Source: Dendrolimus kikuchii (Eukaryota; Arthropoda; Insecta; Lepidoptera; Lasiocampidae). Taken from it: a stretch of DNA of 64,000 bases. The notes beneath the pieces were generated by a model that had not been told where the DNA came from, ran no database searches, and saw only the letters and a program-made list of their open reading frames with translations. Both the position numbers and the translations under genes were made by a program. The stretch spans positions 18,508,338 through 18,572,337 of the forward strand of contig CM034401.1 of the NCBI GenBank assembly GCA_019925095.2. The letters are read 5' to 3'. This document shows positions 22,913 to 34,530 of this stretch, one piece after another; within the stretch, counting starts at the first letter, position 1; every line of letters starts with the position of its first letter.

Positions 22913-23228
22913 ATATAAATTAGATTTTATTTATTGCACTAGTTCATAATTTATCTTCATAATGTACTTGTTAAAATTGAAAGATTTGTTACATATTTAT
23001 TGCTCTGTTTTTAATCTGACGATTTACTACTTTATTTTAGCCGGTAAAAGAATCTAAAATCATATTTAAAATGTACATCGGGACGTTATAAAGTATTTTA
23101 TAATATATTAGTAGATATTATATTGCATATAGTTATATATTTATTATGTTTATATAGTTGCATATTATCACCATATCTTGTATATGTATATAACTTATGT
23201 GTATATTTGTATATATAGTATAGTTATT

Positions 23229-23492
23229 TGACGGCCTCTGTGGTTGAGCGGGATAAGCCTTTGTCGGCGTACCTCACTGCAACGCAGAGGTTCCGGGTTC
23301 GATTCCTGGTATAGTAAATTTCGGAAACGTATTTTCTCCGTTATTTACTATGGTCTGGGTGTCTGGGATCGGCCCCAGAGTAATCCGTTGTATATTACAC
23401 ATAACACAAGCGTAACTTGCTTAATTTGGGGATATACAATGTGTGTGTTTGTCTGCCGATTAAAAAAAAAATAAAAAAAAAAAAAAAAAAAA
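23229..23492 (+). mobile_element. tRNA-derived SINE (SINE-B), copy 1
   Basis: The 5' part has a box A-like TGGTTGAGCGG (23241-23251) and a perfect box B GGTTCGATTCC (23296-23306), the internal pol III promoter of a tRNA-derived SINE. The body has GGGATCGGCCCCAGAGTAAT and GGGGATATACAATGTGTGTG, then an A-rich tail from about 23461. AGTTAT occurs just before the element and after the tail, a likely short target duplication. Other copies: 52984 (plus), 59860 and 46276 (minus). Confidence 0.85.
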
Positions 23493-23574
23493 GTTATATA
23501 TTTATGATTAAAATGTGAGTATTCGTACAATAATTATGTATACCACCGTCGCCACTCCTAATCAGAATATTCTT

Positions 23575-23705
23575 GCCACGGGTTGTCTGGAAGAGATCGC
23601 TTTTTAGCGATAAGACCGCCATTTGTACCCAACTAGACTAATAATAGTTCGTAAGTTTTTCTGTAATGGTGTACAATAAAGTGTTATCTATCTATCTATA
23701 TTTAA
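23575..23705 (+). repeat. LINE 3' tail (GGTTGTCTGGAAGAGATCGC family)
   Basis: Contains GGGTTGTCTGGAAGAGATCG, TTAGCGATAAGACCGCC and GTGTACAATAAAGTGTT, then (TCTA)n. The same end, with a (TTCTA)n tail, is at 26491-26625. The AATAAA and microsatellite tail fit a 5'-truncated LINE 3' UTR. Confidence 0.6.
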
Positions 23706-24083
23706 AAATTAGGTAAACTTTTAAGAATAAAGTATATATACATACACTATACGCTTGTAATATTATGTGCCCTTAAACGTCCCAGCAGTGACTTAGGTCC
23801 CCCCATTTTTAGGTTAAGGGATGGCACATGTGTTATTTCACGGGAGATTTGCAAATTTTATATATTAGTTTTCTCGATGAATAGGTTTCAATACGACGTG
23901 TTAATTCACCGTCAGCAAGTAGAGATTGTAATTACATGCACATTAGGCCCGAAGAACTGTCTAAGCAATACATGTTTCCCGGTCAGAATTCGAAGCAACG
24001 TCATTGAAATGCGAAACGTGTGTATTAGGAACTAAAAGCCACCAAGACCTTTTATCCGTTTATAGTTTACTATCCACAATAAT
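23706..24083. other. unassigned DNA
   Basis: Nothing recognised. Confidence 0.4.
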
Positions 24084-24095
24084 AATTAATAAGCA

Positions 24096-24523
24096 TAATA
24101 AAACTACGTTTTAACGGTTTTAAGCGCAGTAATTTATTTTATTTTGGTTATTCCGGCGTTTCGGCCACTTTCCAGTGGCCGTGATCACGGAAGACAAAGA
24201 TGTCAAGTGTCAACGAGTATTGTTAAAGTTTTATTTAGCCTACCGCCAACTTGTTCATTTTAATTATTTAGGTTAAATTTTGTTTATCGTTATTATTTAC
24301 TCTGTGGGAGCCTAATCTAATTTACCACCGCTTCGCAACATGTTATGGCTTAAAGAGAAGAAGCGGCGGAAGAAACTCTTCAGCAAACATACCTAGTCCT
24401 ATAAATTTTATATAATATTAAAATGGGTGGAAGGAAAATAAAAACGTCCGAACAACTAAAATGAAATAAATTATCGCGCTTAAAACCGTTAAAACGTAGT
24501 CGCGAAGACTTAAGAAAATATGA
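24096..24523 (+). mobile_element. Penelope-like element, short copy 1
   Basis: Exact direct repeats AATTAATAAGCA at 24084-24095 and 24524-24535 bound it. It starts TAATAAAACTACGTTTTAAC, and the opposite end GTTAAAACGTAG is the inverted copy, followed by a tail TCGCGAAGACTTAAGAAAAT. The interior has GATCACGGAAGACAAAGATG and an untranslated AAGAGAAGAAGCGGCGGAAG region shared with the coding copy at 57667. The family call rests on the GIY-YIG relic in that copy. Confidence 0.7.
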
Positions 24524-24535
24524 AATTAATAAGCA

Positions 24536-25011
24536 GTCTTTCTTTTGTTTCCTTTTCTCCCAATTATATGGAGATAGTGGCCAGTGGCGTGAATTTCATA
24601 CAACTCGATTCCCCATAGCCTATATTTAAGAAACTAGGCGACTAGTGACCAAAAGGTCGAAAACGCCATGCGTTCATTGGCGTTTACGTGTTCTGTTCAA
24701 ACATATTATTACTAGTTTTGCGCACGTCTAAAAATTATTTTTTCAAAGCCACTTTTATCATACATCAAAGTCATTGTCTTCAAATCCTGTGCGGATCCTA
24801 CAACAGCGGTGTAGTCGGCGCTTGCATCATACCATATGCTACTTCAACGGGCTTACAATAACAGAATTTTCACCCAGCGCCATTGGTTGGCACAATGTGT
24901 ATTTTCCTTCCATACTCCCCTATCCTGGCATACGTCCACTGTCACACCACAGATCATCATGTTAACCTTCACACAATCCAACCGTTTCTTTTTTGTTCGA
25001 CCTTATTTAGA
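24536..25011. other. mixed repeat fragments
   Basis: 24541-24620 and 24860-24975 (TTGGCACAATGTGTATTTTC and CTTCCATACTCC) resemble 51690-51760 and, inverted, 25250-25340 and 51166-51270. The family is not identified. No gene. Confidence 0.35.
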
Positions 25012-25172
25012 TATTGTCAGGAGCCTTAAGAACAGACGAGCGTGCATGACAAGAGCTATGAATGTCAAAGAAGCAAGTAAGGTGTGTAAGAATAAGCCTG
25101 AATGGCGCTCTGTTGTTCGTGCCTACCCCGCAAGGGAACTGGCGTGAAGTTATGTATGTATGTATGTTATTT
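25012..25172 (+). pseudogene. LINE C-terminal fragment with (ATGT)n tail
   Basis: Encodes VRSLKNRRACMTRAMNVKE, then VCKNKPEWRSVVRAYPAREL and a stop, then AGTTATGTATGTATGTATGT. It is nearly identical to 3040-3195 but truncated further from the 5' side. Confidence 0.8.
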
Positions 25173-25762
25173 AGATACTCATCAATCTTGAAGTTTAAAA
25201 TTATTTTTGTCACATGGCTTTACTGATTACTAAGAACGACAGGAGAATTTATGTCGTCACAAAGGACTTGTTCTAGAATAGGTGGAGAAGTATGGAAGAA
25301 AACGACATTTTTTTTCCGATCCCAATAATTAAGAAAACGTGAAAGTAATAGAGACTTGTCAACAAAATACATTAGTATCTTTTGCGAGTAACAATCCTGT
25401 CCATAACGATTGGCAAAGCAGTTATGTTAAAGACTTTTAATTTGAAAGAGTTGGCAATAAACAGAGCTTGGGTACGAATTGTCGCGTCATCTCACGCATA
25501 GTCTAGCGATATCATTGAACTACATGATATGGATTCACTTTTTATTTTTATTCCGCTTTTGTCAGTCCTAACCGACCTTAAATCTTGCGTTTATGCAAGT
25601 CGTTAAAACTCTTTGTATATTTTGACTAATTGGTTGAGGAGACTCTAGAGATTACGTTGGCGTGCATTTCCTTGGCATGATTTTCTGTCGGAAATTCATG
25701 CAAGTAATAGAAATTATTAAAGATACACCTTTACCGTTTTAATATGCCAATATAGTGAATCC
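25173..25762. other. unassigned DNA
   Basis: 25250-25340 is an inverted piece of the repeat at 51690. Otherwise nothing recognised. Confidence 0.35.
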
Positions 25763-26089
25763 TATCCGTGCAGGAACGGAGAAAATAGAGAGAATACAAT
25801 TTCCTGCGGCCGGGCGGCCTGTCGTAAGAGGCGACTAAACAACCCACAGCCAGGTGGTAGGGCATTTTCCCGACTGGATCGCTACCACCCCTGGTCTAGA
25901 GGATGCCGCCATAACAACCTTGATTTGTGTTCCGGCATTAGTGACCAGGTTCCAGTCTCCCTTAAGAGAGCAGCAACGCATTTGTAGCACTTTGGTGTTG
26001 CAAATGTCCATAGACGATAGTAACCGCTTTCCATGAAGTGGGCCGTCTGCCTGTCTGCTGAACTCCTGCAATAAAAAATAAAAAAAAAT
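25763..26089 (+). mobile_element. SINE-A, full length
   Basis: Starts TATCCGTGCAGGAACGGAG, has a small duplication in the head (GAGAAAATAGAGAGAATAC), and ends CTCCTGCAATAAAAAATAAA. All modules are present. The ORFs on both strands (25835-26071, 25854-26036) are repeat sequence. Confidence 0.9.
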
Positions 26090-26490
26090 ATAGGCTTTTT
26101 TAGGCGTTAATACAACGCACTGCTTGGAGTGTAACGCACACTCTAGACGACTACCAGCTATGCAGTAAAATTGCCGCTATGTTCCTTCCACTATCCTATA
26201 CCAGGTTCGTGAGACTAAACGCTTCACAAGCCTGTTATGTGCCAGCTCGCTCATGTGTTGTTACAGTGGGCACGTTCCATTCCGGATAAGCCGATATCAA
26301 TGCTTGATGGTCCAATATATGATTTTTCACAATAATTTACAATCTTATAAAAATTGCGTGTTCATAATTATGACATCACACTTACAACCATCTGTTATAG
26401 CCGTATTTGCCTCAATATTATTATATCATAACATATATTCTATATGGTTTAGCAAGTACTGACTTTTTTTGTGGTTCGTATCCATCCAAA
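26090..26490. other. unassigned DNA
   Basis: Nothing recognised; a 69-codon ORF at 26253-26462 has no known motif. Confidence 0.35.
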
Positions 26491-26625
26491 GGTTGTCTGG
26501 AAGAAATCGCCGTGGGCGATAAGATCACCGATTATGCTTCTATACTAATGTTCTTGATTTTATGTAGCATTTTTGTACAATAAAGTATATTCTATTCTAT
26601 TCTCTTCTATTCTATTGTATATTCT
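26491..26625 (+). repeat. LINE 3' tail with (TTCTA)n
   Basis: AGGTTGTCTGGAAGAAATCG, GGGCGATAAGATCACCG and TTTTGTACAATAAAGTATAT lead into ATTCTATTCTATTC. Same family as 23575-23705. Confidence 0.6.
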
Positions 26626-27149
26626 TCGTTACATGTTTTCAATGCCACAACGCTACAACTGACTTCTTCAAGACGTTTCCATTCCACTTTAATCTACGGC
26701 CAACGTCGTGCGCCACAAAATACGAATACTGCCGTTAAAGACGGACAACTTTTGCCATAACCATTATCACTGTCCCGCCGTTTCGACTGTGTTTCGTTTT
26801 CAAGCAACAAACTTTAGCGTTTAACTTGTTTAATTGTTATTGGTGTTAAGTCTTGTTAAGAATGGGGAAGAGTGAATGCAAAGTTGCTAGCATTATTCTG
26901 TTTGAGATAAGATTTCGTTTAAGTTTGACTATTTTACTGACAAATTAGCTTTAGATTCGAAAATGGTTTTGGCTCAATATGGATAATTTTGGAGACAAGG
27001 CAAAAGCAGTGAGGAAATATTATTGTGTAACATTTGGTTTTAGCGATCGAAGCGAGAATTACATCTGTGTTTTTGAAGTAAGCGAAGGAACGTAGCCAAT
27101 ATATAAATAGCTTATCTAGCCCCTCAGTTTATGCTATTTAATGTACGAC
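26626..27149. other. unassigned DNA
   Basis: Nothing recognised. It may include eroded 5' parts of the mariner relic that follows. Confidence 0.35.
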
Positions 27150-27540
27150 ACCTAGTATCCAAGCCTGGTTTAAAACCAACGTTCCGGACTTTATAAGAAC
27201 TGGAGACAGGCCCTAGTCTAGCCCAAATATAAACCCCTTAGACTACAAATTATGGTCACTTTTAGACGGCATATCCTGCTCTAAACGGCACGCTGATATT
27301 GAGTACTATAAAAAATCCTTGAAGCAAGCTGTGGCTAAGTTTCCCATGGAAACAGTGCGTGGACCCATAGATTTGCAACGAGACCGATTAAAGGCTTGTA
27401 TCAAAACCAAAGATAGCCATTTCGAATATAATTATTTTTTGCTGAAACTTCAATAAATATGTTTAAAAATTACATTATTTAATTAAATTACATTAAAACA
27501 AAATGCATTTTCATTTGTAACAGAACTTATGGCCGGATGT
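27150..27540 (+). pseudogene. maT-type mariner transposase, C-terminal relic
   Basis: From about 27160 the plus strand encodes IQAWFKTNVPDFIRTGD, a stop, then a SPN-INPLDY motif, LWSLLDGISCSKRH, and the end DSHFE, the last third of a Tc1/mariner transposase. The NPLDY aspartate is the third catalytic residue. The preceding SPD has become SPN, and an in-frame TAG lies in the PP.SS stretch. Downstream, TTTGTAACAGAACTTATGGC (about 27517-27536) matches the terminal inverted repeat of the element at 47053-48311, so the 3' end is preserved while the 5' two thirds are gone. The protein is clearly distinct from that of the 47-kb copy. Confidence 0.8.
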
Positions 27541-28968
27541 TTTCTGACATTCGTAATTCATCACTCTATAAAATATAATCTTTCACACAATCCATCCATC
27601 TTTTTTTGCCGGTGCTTTTGTGTCCTCCAGTCTTCCAATTTTACATCGGTTTGTCTCATGATTTCTATCCGTCCTCATTACGTACCATATTATTATTTCT
27701 TCTTCGTCTCATTTTTTGAGTCAAATGAGCAAATGTTTATAGACCCTTTTATATATGTAAAGATTTCGTTATAAAAGTCAATTTTTATTCACGCTTAAGC
27801 TTATACTTAAGGCCAAACATTTTCTGTCTAACATTCCTAAGGACTCGAGATTTTTATGCGAAGTCCCCGTCCATTTATTGCCTAAATAAGTAATTTTGTA
27901 CGAAGGATCTGCATAATGCGAGAAGTGGAGTAGAAAAAAACACAACTTGTTTACGTTTTCTCTTTTCGCTTCAGGCCTTTCCACAGTTTGCAATGTAAAC
28001 ATTCGACGATACAGTAACACTGCGTTGACGAAATTGGTTTATATTAAAAAAAAAACATTATTTATCAGAAAACTCAACGGAAGCGTCATAAATATTTTGT
28101 TTTATTTACCGAGAAAATATAGTAAATTATAACTATGTATTATTGAAATCGTGTATTTTGGTGACTAATAAGTGTTATCTATGTATTAAAAAAAATAGAA
28201 ATCATTACACAAAATAAAGTATTTTATGGTCCTTCCAGCCGGATATTATTAATAAGGATGCAAATACATATTACAATAAATTCTAATATTATGTAGATAT
28301 AAAAGAACAGGCGTTAAAATAACATCTTACTTTTAAAATTTTATAATAGAAATTATTTTAATTAATTTTTAAACAATAATTAATGCGCTGTTTGTTTCAT
28401 TTTGATTGTTCAAGCTTATAACGTTATAAGTTTGTATGCTCTTACAAACTCAACGAAGCCATGACGTTTTGTATGATCAAAAAAGTATCTCAGTCGTTTT
28501 GACTTTGCGCCCCCTTGTTTTTGTTATGAACTATGGCTATTATCAAATAACAAAGAATAGGTTTTAATACCATGGTGACTTTTATTAGAGCTACAAAACA
28601 ATGAAACAAACTACACACACGTCATTTCTAAAAATTGGATTAAAATCCAAACTATGAAGGCGGTCATAGGTAATAGTTTTTATACCCTCAATTGATTTGA
28701 TTTGCTTTAATAATAAGTTTTATGTTATGTTAAATTATAAACTTGTACAATGGGGGAAATTTAACTTATATTGATTTGTATTTAAGTCATCTGATAAACA
28801 AAACATTATTGAGTATTTAAATTATTTCATTTTTGTAATCCCAATACAAAAATTTCAGAATAACATAATATTAACATTTATTCTAGCTATTTGGTTGCAA
28901 AAACTTTAAAATTACAATTGAGAAAATGTAGGACCAAAAAAAACTACTAAATATGTTTTTCCGGTCAG
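27541..28968. other. unassigned AT-rich DNA
   Basis: Short ORFs at 27529-27774 and 27778-28020 have no recognisable domain. No repeat identified. Confidence 0.35.
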
Positions 28969-29174
28969 GATCCGTCATTGGAGAGTATGCCGCCATAACA
29001 ACCTTGTGTTGTGTTCCGGCATTAGTGACCAGGTTCCAGTCTCCTTTAAGAGAGCAGCAGCGCATTTGTAGCACCTTTGGTGTTGCAAATGTCCATAGGC
29101 GATGGTAACCGCTTTCCATCAAGTGGGCCGTCTGCCTGTCTGCTGAACTCCTGTAATAAAAAAAAAAAAAAAAT
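28969..29174 (+). mobile_element. SINE-A, 5'-deleted copy
   Basis: After a short GATCCGTCATTGGAGAGTAT it joins the body at GCCGCCATAACAACC and runs to CTCCTGTAATAAAAAAAAA. The head and CCAGGTGG block are missing. The ORF at 28883-29185 (minus) is repeat sequence. Confidence 0.85.
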
Positions 29175-29683
29175 TGGAATGACAATCGCGTTCATTAGCC
29201 ACAAAGGACTTTTAATAAAATTGAAACTAAGAAAGTAGTACTCTATTTACAAAGCAGACGATAATTCATCAAAATACACCCCAGCCACCAGCTAACACTT
29301 GATGAAATTAATTCAGCCGTCGAAGCTTTTGTGCTGTATCTACAGCACTTCAATTAGAACGAACTAAAAGAAAGACAAACACACTCAAGTGGAGTTCGGG
29401 ATGAGTACGACTCAACATCCCCGAAGCCCCAGGACTCGTTAGTTAGAGATTCCCGGTCATTTTTAACCAGTGTTACCAAGATGAGTTCCCCATTTGCCTA
29501 ATTTAACAAAAAATCGGGTGGTAAATGCGGATTTTGCTACGTAGGTGGAGATAGAAAATTAAATTTCCTTATTGCCTGAAAAATATGTGAAGGCGTTAAA
29601 AGTAGTATTAGTTTATTACGGAGGTTCACACTACGACTATTGGTAAAGCGTTACCGGCTTTATATTAATTACTCTTAATGTCC
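29175..29683. other. unassigned DNA
   Basis: Nothing recognised. Confidence 0.35.
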
Positions 29684-29730
29684 CCGCAAGGGAACTGGCG
29701 TGAAGTTATGTATGTATGTATGTATGTACT
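29684..29730 (+). repeat. minimal LINE tail, (ATGT)n family
   Basis: Only CCCCGCAAGGGAACTGGCGT, the stop and an ATGTATGTATGT tail remain: the last few codons of the LINE at 25012. Confidence 0.7.
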
Positions 29731-29949
29731 CTTAATGTCTTAGCGGAAACGACGGAAAAAATCCACCTTATCGTAGTATGTGATGAAATAGTTTCAGAAC
29801 ACTCTTGCAAACTAAATGTGATCAAGCTTCTGCTTAATGATAATCAGTGCAGTGGAGGAAATGAGGGTTAGCAGCAGATAAGATTATTGCTCGGAACAAT
29901 TCCCGTTTTATAAACTAGAGAATTTGAACAGAGAGCCCTTTCTCCGAAG

Positions 29950-30055
29950 AAGGGCTGGTGTATACCGTAGTCCACTGTTGGATATATGCCTTCCAAAGTT
30001 TATGCCACATATCCCAGTCTTGCTCGCTGTATAATGTTCCACACTAAGTTTACTG
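29950..30055 (-). pseudogene. RTE-like LINE 3' fragment
   Basis: The minus strand encodes DWDMWHKLWKAYIQQWTTVY, close to the W..L.K.Y.QQWT end of RTE-type proteins. The rest is not recognisable. Confidence 0.55.
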
Positions 30056-31329
30056 AAACAAGTTCAATACTCCAGGACGCCTCTACTTTATTGGCCATCG
30101 CTCCTGCAACATAATTATGGTGCCCGTCCCGTTGCTTTTCAGGATACAAATTTCATAAGCTATATCAAATAGGTACCGGATTTCGTTCTTTTACGAAGAA
30201 CCAAATTTCTGATTTTATCCATAAGAATTAGATGTACTTTTACCGACAAACAATGTATGGAGTTGAGCCCGACTATTTCACAATAATTATTACCATCTAC
30301 TCACGGTTAATTTAGTTAACTGGTAACATCAATTCTGTCCGTCCCCGGCCGGGATCGTTCCCCCTGATCCCCGGGACAGCAAACAATACGGACCGGCAAT
30401 TAATACTGTCATTATACTAACGAGCAACCAACTCTAGTAGATCGGACGATTAGATACATAGCAAAAACTTGTTTCCTGACACGGCAGGTCAAGATAGGGT
30501 GGTCGGTAAACGTCTGCTATCGACGCAGTAATCGTAGCGTTTTGTTTTGCGAGAAGTGTAATATTTTTTCATGATTAAAAACCTTTGTTTGTATGGATTT
30601 GTGGTTTAGTATAAGGTACATGAGAGATACCTGTATTATACATACTTGTGTCCATTTCTCTGCTTGTCAATTTTATATTTCTGGTCTTCTTTTATACTAT
30701 TTTCGATTTGACATTAACGTGAAATCCTGGCTGTGCTCAGAGCATCGTCTGATTCTTCTTGTTTTAGCTTCGGGACTGCTTTCCTACTTTTTATCTTCTC
30801 TTTACGCGGTTTGTGGCATCGTGAGCGAAATTCTCGATATTAAGATTACATATGTATCAAATTTGAGTAAAACTGGTATCGTAGTTCTCTGGTTTCTGGT
30901 ATCTTAGACAGACAGAGATTTCTCATGTTCTGATTTTCAATATATAGATAGCTATATCTTTAACACCATATAAATCTCGCTGTAAATTTGTAAATGCTGT
31001 CATACAATTATTAAAAGTGTCATCTGCCAATACAAACTGTAATTCATTGTATTACACTATGTGAAATAACAGGACTAGAGTGTAATATACTCTACTTCGG
31101 TATAATAGAGATTTATTAATTTTAAATAATGTTTAATAATTATTACCTATTATTATTATTAATTTGACTGATTATCTTGACGTGTTTTGTTTTTGGTATG
31201 TGATTTTTGTGGATAAATTGACAAAAGTTTTAAATAGTATATTAAATTTTCCCTTTATTAAAATTAATTATAAAATATTGCGCACTTCTACCGGTAGAAT
31301 ATAGTTTTATTAAACAACTTACTATAACA
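30056..31329. other. unassigned DNA with one 104-codon ORF
   Basis: The ORF 30593-30907 (plus) is hydrophobic with several Leu/Ile/Val runs and four or more Cys in its first half. It has no motif I recognise and no visible promoter or splice context. It may be chance. The rest is AT-rich. Confidence 0.25.
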
Positions 31330-31425
31330 ACAATTTTTTTTATTGAATGAGTTCAGCAGACATGTAGGTGTCGCACCAGATGTAAAGCGGTTACCATCGC
31401 CTATGGACGTTTGCAACACATCATG
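31330..31425 (-). mobile_element. SINE-A 3' end fragment
   Basis: The plus strand reads TTTTTTTTATTGAATGAGTT, then CAGCAGACATG and GCGGTTACCATCGCCTATGG, then stops. Only the last ~80 bases of the SINE remain. Confidence 0.7.
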
Positions 31426-32047
31426 ACGAGCAAATATCACACATATTACTTGACAAACTTCATTGGTATCTGAGCTATATTCGCGATATTTAAATGATTT
31501 TAAACTTGATAATTCCCTCGCAACTAAGGGAAATAATTCCGGTTTCCCCCATCGAAAGGCTCTCTTATCAGGATTGTAACTTCTTTAATCTTTTTAGCAT
31601 AAATCCGGAGTTCCTTAACTTATCAAATGTCCATACATTCACGTCGAGACGCCTTAGACCGGCGAAAGGGGAGATATGCGATAAGCCGTCTCTTTTTTAA
31701 TTCTCCTTTTTTCGATCCAATGAATGGAATTTTAATTAGACTAGCGTTAATTAAAGTCAGTACTGAAGGGGTCGTATAGTCGAGTACAGAGAGTGACTTG
31801 TATTTATGAATTTTAAAAGTTCTGAGAAAAGTTCTTTTTGGTTGAACTGTTCGCATCTGAGGTCTTACTGTGGAACGCCTTTCGTCGTTCGTCAGCCCGA
31901 AAGAGTCAACAAAGTTTTAGATATAAGATTTCTTTAAAACTGCAATAATATAGTCTATATAACTTAAGAATAAATGGAATATATATGTACAATGGAGGAT
32001 GTACTTGAATATAAGAAAAAGCTTTCTAAAACGAATTTTTAGCTAGA
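31426..32047. other. unassigned DNA
   Basis: Two antisense ORFs near 31494-31856 without motifs. No repeat identified. Confidence 0.35.
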
Positions 32048-32215
32048 CGTTGTTGCTGGGGAGTTTCTTGCCGCTTCTTCTCCTTAACAGCACACACGTT
32101 GCGAAGCGGTGTAGGTACATAGAATTGGAAGTAAAATTAAATTTTAACTTATATGTATGACCTTCAAAAAGTGTTCTCCAGTGGAACTTATTTTGAATAA
32201 AAACATTTGAATTTG
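32048..32215 (+). repeat. retroelement 3' end fragment
   Basis: TTGCTGGGGAGTTTCTTGCC, GCTTCTTCTCC and CACGTTGCGAAGCGGTGTAG match (inverted) the untranslated region of the Penelope-like copies and also 43845-43912. It is followed by a TTTTGAATAAAAACATTTGA end common in lepidopteran retroelements. Confidence 0.5.
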
Positions 32216-32286
32216 AAAACAAACGACCAAAGACATTTGAGAGTAAGCCCTCAGATAATTTATTTTATTTATAAATAATAAAATGA

Positions 32287-32531
32287 CTAGCTGTACCTGC
32301 AACTTCTTCCACGTGAAATTGCTTTTCATGGAGCCCTAAAAAAAAGTAGCCTATGTTACTCCTTACAACATCAGCTATCTGCCAGTGAAAGTCCCGTCAA
32401 AATTGGTCCAACCGTTTCAGACAGACAAAAAGTTAAAAATTTAAGTTTTGATATGAGTACCATACATACTTTTATATGCATTTAGTAAAAAGCTATTAGT
32501 TTCACATTACAAACAAACACTTCAATTTTCT
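32287..32531 (-). mobile_element. Helitron-like element (H3), truncated
   Basis: CTAG end at 32287-32290 (GACTAGCTGTACCTGC on the plus strand) and a body with CCTTACAACATCAGCTATCT and CAGTGAAAGTCCCGTC as in 22168-22445. The TC end is missing after CACTTCAATTTTC. Confidence 0.55.
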
Positions 32532-32654
32532 TGAAAGCGAAACTTCGTACTTGTTGCGATGACGATGTGTTTGTTAAAGAATTGCAATGGCAGGACCAAA
32601 ACATGCGATCGCAGCGCCATCTCTTTGGCTATATATATTTTTTATATTCTATAG

Positions 32655-32755
32655 GTTCACGTTTGACCGCCATTGCACCTGATTTCAGGTGGAAAGCATG
32701 CCTACCTTGATAATGCCCGTTCACGCGAGACTAGAAGACACCTAAATTGTATGTT
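32655..32755 (+). repeat. dispersed repeat, shared with 58.6 kb
   Basis: GTTTGACCGCCATTGCACCT and TTCACGCGAGACTAGAAGAC correspond to GCGTTTGACCACGACCACGT and TTCACACGAGACTTGAAGAT at 58628-58815. Confidence 0.45.
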
Positions 32756-33030
32756 TCAGGAACATATATTATTATATTCGTCTATTTCACGGAAACGACG
32801 ACATTTGTCGGGATAACGTATCCCAAGTGTTGACCCTGGATACGATCTAGCTGTGTGTCGGATTTCATTTAAATTCGTTCAGCAGTTTTCACCTGATGCT
32901 CTGACAGACAAACATACAGGCAAAAATTTTAAGACCTACATTTTTGAAATATGTTGGTCCAAGCTCCCCCTTATTTGTAGAGCAATATAGCATTTGTATA
33001 CATGAATTTGTTTACCCATATATTATAAAA

Positions 33031-33051
33031 GTGTGTGTGTGTGTGTGTGTG
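33031..33051. repeat. (GT)n microsatellite
   Basis: About ten GT units. Confidence 0.9.
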
Positions 33052-33309
33052 GACACACAAACCGAGAGTGGACATATAATAATAAATACCTTTTATACTG
33101 GAAAATGGAATATTTTCCATGATTAAGTTAAGAAAGTTTTCCGCAGTGTAATATCCATGTGAATGCTTGTTCTTAAAATAAACCAAGGTCTGTATAGAGA
33201 AAACTATTCAATTTTTGGCACCCGAATTACAATGATTGGCACCCAATCAATTACGAAATATTAAAAAATCATAATATTTTCTATTTTATTGCCGTACAAT
33301 GAATGGTAT

Positions 33310-34150
33310 TGTTACGAGTTAGCGGGACTCGAATTAAAATGTCGTTAGAATTATTATAGAGTTTATTAGAACTATACAAACACGTATATCACAGGTACAA
33401 ATATAACCGAACACAACAAATCCAAACATAATGCAGAAGGTCGTAATTTAATAAACCGCGCAAAGTCACACGTCAAGCCCGTATCGCAGTCGTAGCACAA
33501 CTGACTCCTCTCTCAATCAGCCCGTCGTTTTATATTACACAAATGCGAATGTACTCGCCCGGCAACGTCCACACAATTTCCTAGTAATTTTAATCTGCTC
33601 ACCTGGCTAATTATGCAGCCGCAAGCAGCCCTAAATGAGTACAATAGAACAATCGGCTATTCTCTACAAAAACTTTTTTTATCCGTGCAGGAACGGAGAA
33701 AGAATACAATTTCCTGCGGCCGGGCGGCCTGTCGTAAGAGGCGACTTAAAAACCCACAGCCAGGTGGTAGGGCATTTTCCCGACTGGATGGCTACCACCC
33801 CTGGTCTAAAGTATGTCGCCATAGCAACCTTGAGTTGTGTTCCGGCATTAGTGACCAGGTTTCAGTTTCCCTTAAGAGAGCAGCAGCGCATTTGTAGCAT
33901 CTTTGGTGTTGCAAATGTCCATAGGCGATGGTAACCGCTTTCCATCAAGTGGGCCGGCCGTCTGCCTGTCTGCTGATCTCCTGCAATAAAAAAAAATAAA
34001 AAAAAACTAGAAACGTATGCCAATAAATAAGTGAACAATAAAAGACGATCATAAAAGGATTAAAATTAGTTCAAATGCCGACAGGTAATAAAATGGGCTT
34101 TTACAGATTTGTACGTGAAATTTGTATTTGTCGGGGCCTAAGTTGTAACA
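33310..34150 (-). mobile_element. solo LTR, copy 2, split by SINE-A
   Basis: Starts TGTTACGAGTTAGCGGGACT and ends AGTTGTAACA. Without the SINE at 33680-34006 it is about 510 bp. The uninterrupted copy at 50015-50550 shows where the SINE landed. GTAT and TTAT flank it, so a 4-bp duplication is possible with one change. No internal retrotransposon sequence. Confidence 0.7.
33680..34006 (+). mobile_element. SINE-A, full length, inside the LTR
   Basis: From ATCCGTGCAGGAACGGAG to CTCCTGCAATAAAAAAAAAT. An AAAAACT-like repeat on both sides (33669-33675 and before AGAAACG) is the likely target duplication. Includes GGGCCGGCCG, a small duplication near the 3' end. Confidence 0.9.
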
Positions 34151-34424
34151 TTATAATAGTTGTCATTATATAGCTAATATAAAAAATAGCGATTTCTAAA
34201 TATTTTGATCAAAATAATATAATGCCAATCATTGCACTGGTGTCAACAATAGTACAGCATTCCCTAATACTTGTTGCTGACCAAAATAAATGAACGTCAC
34301 AATATACTAGCTATAATATTTTTAGGCGGAATGGACGGTCTTATCGCTTATAGCTATGCTTGTAGTGTAATAATCCTTGTTATTAATTCAAAATATCAAA
34401 TAAATACATTACAATACTATGTCA

Positions 34425-34530
34425 AAAAGGCAAGTGAGGTGTGTAAGAATAAGCCTAAATGGCACTCTGTTGTTCGTGCCTACCCCGCAAGGGAACTGGC
34501 GTGAAGTTATGCATGTATGTATGTATGTAC
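34425..34530 (+). pseudogene. LINE C-terminal fragment with (ATGT)n tail
   Basis: KKASEVCKNKPKWHSVVRAY, stop, then AGTTATGCATGTATGTATGT. A further 5'-truncated member of the 2945/25012 family. Confidence 0.75.

Noticed and set aside
23241..23306. tRNA gene
   Set aside because: Box A and box B are present, but the copy is dispersed, has a non-tRNA body and an A-rich tail, and no cloverleaf is evident. It is a tRNA-derived SINE.
33613..33934. Overlapping ORFs of 94-99 codons
   Set aside because: They are translations of SINE-A; similar peptides appear wherever SINE-A lies.
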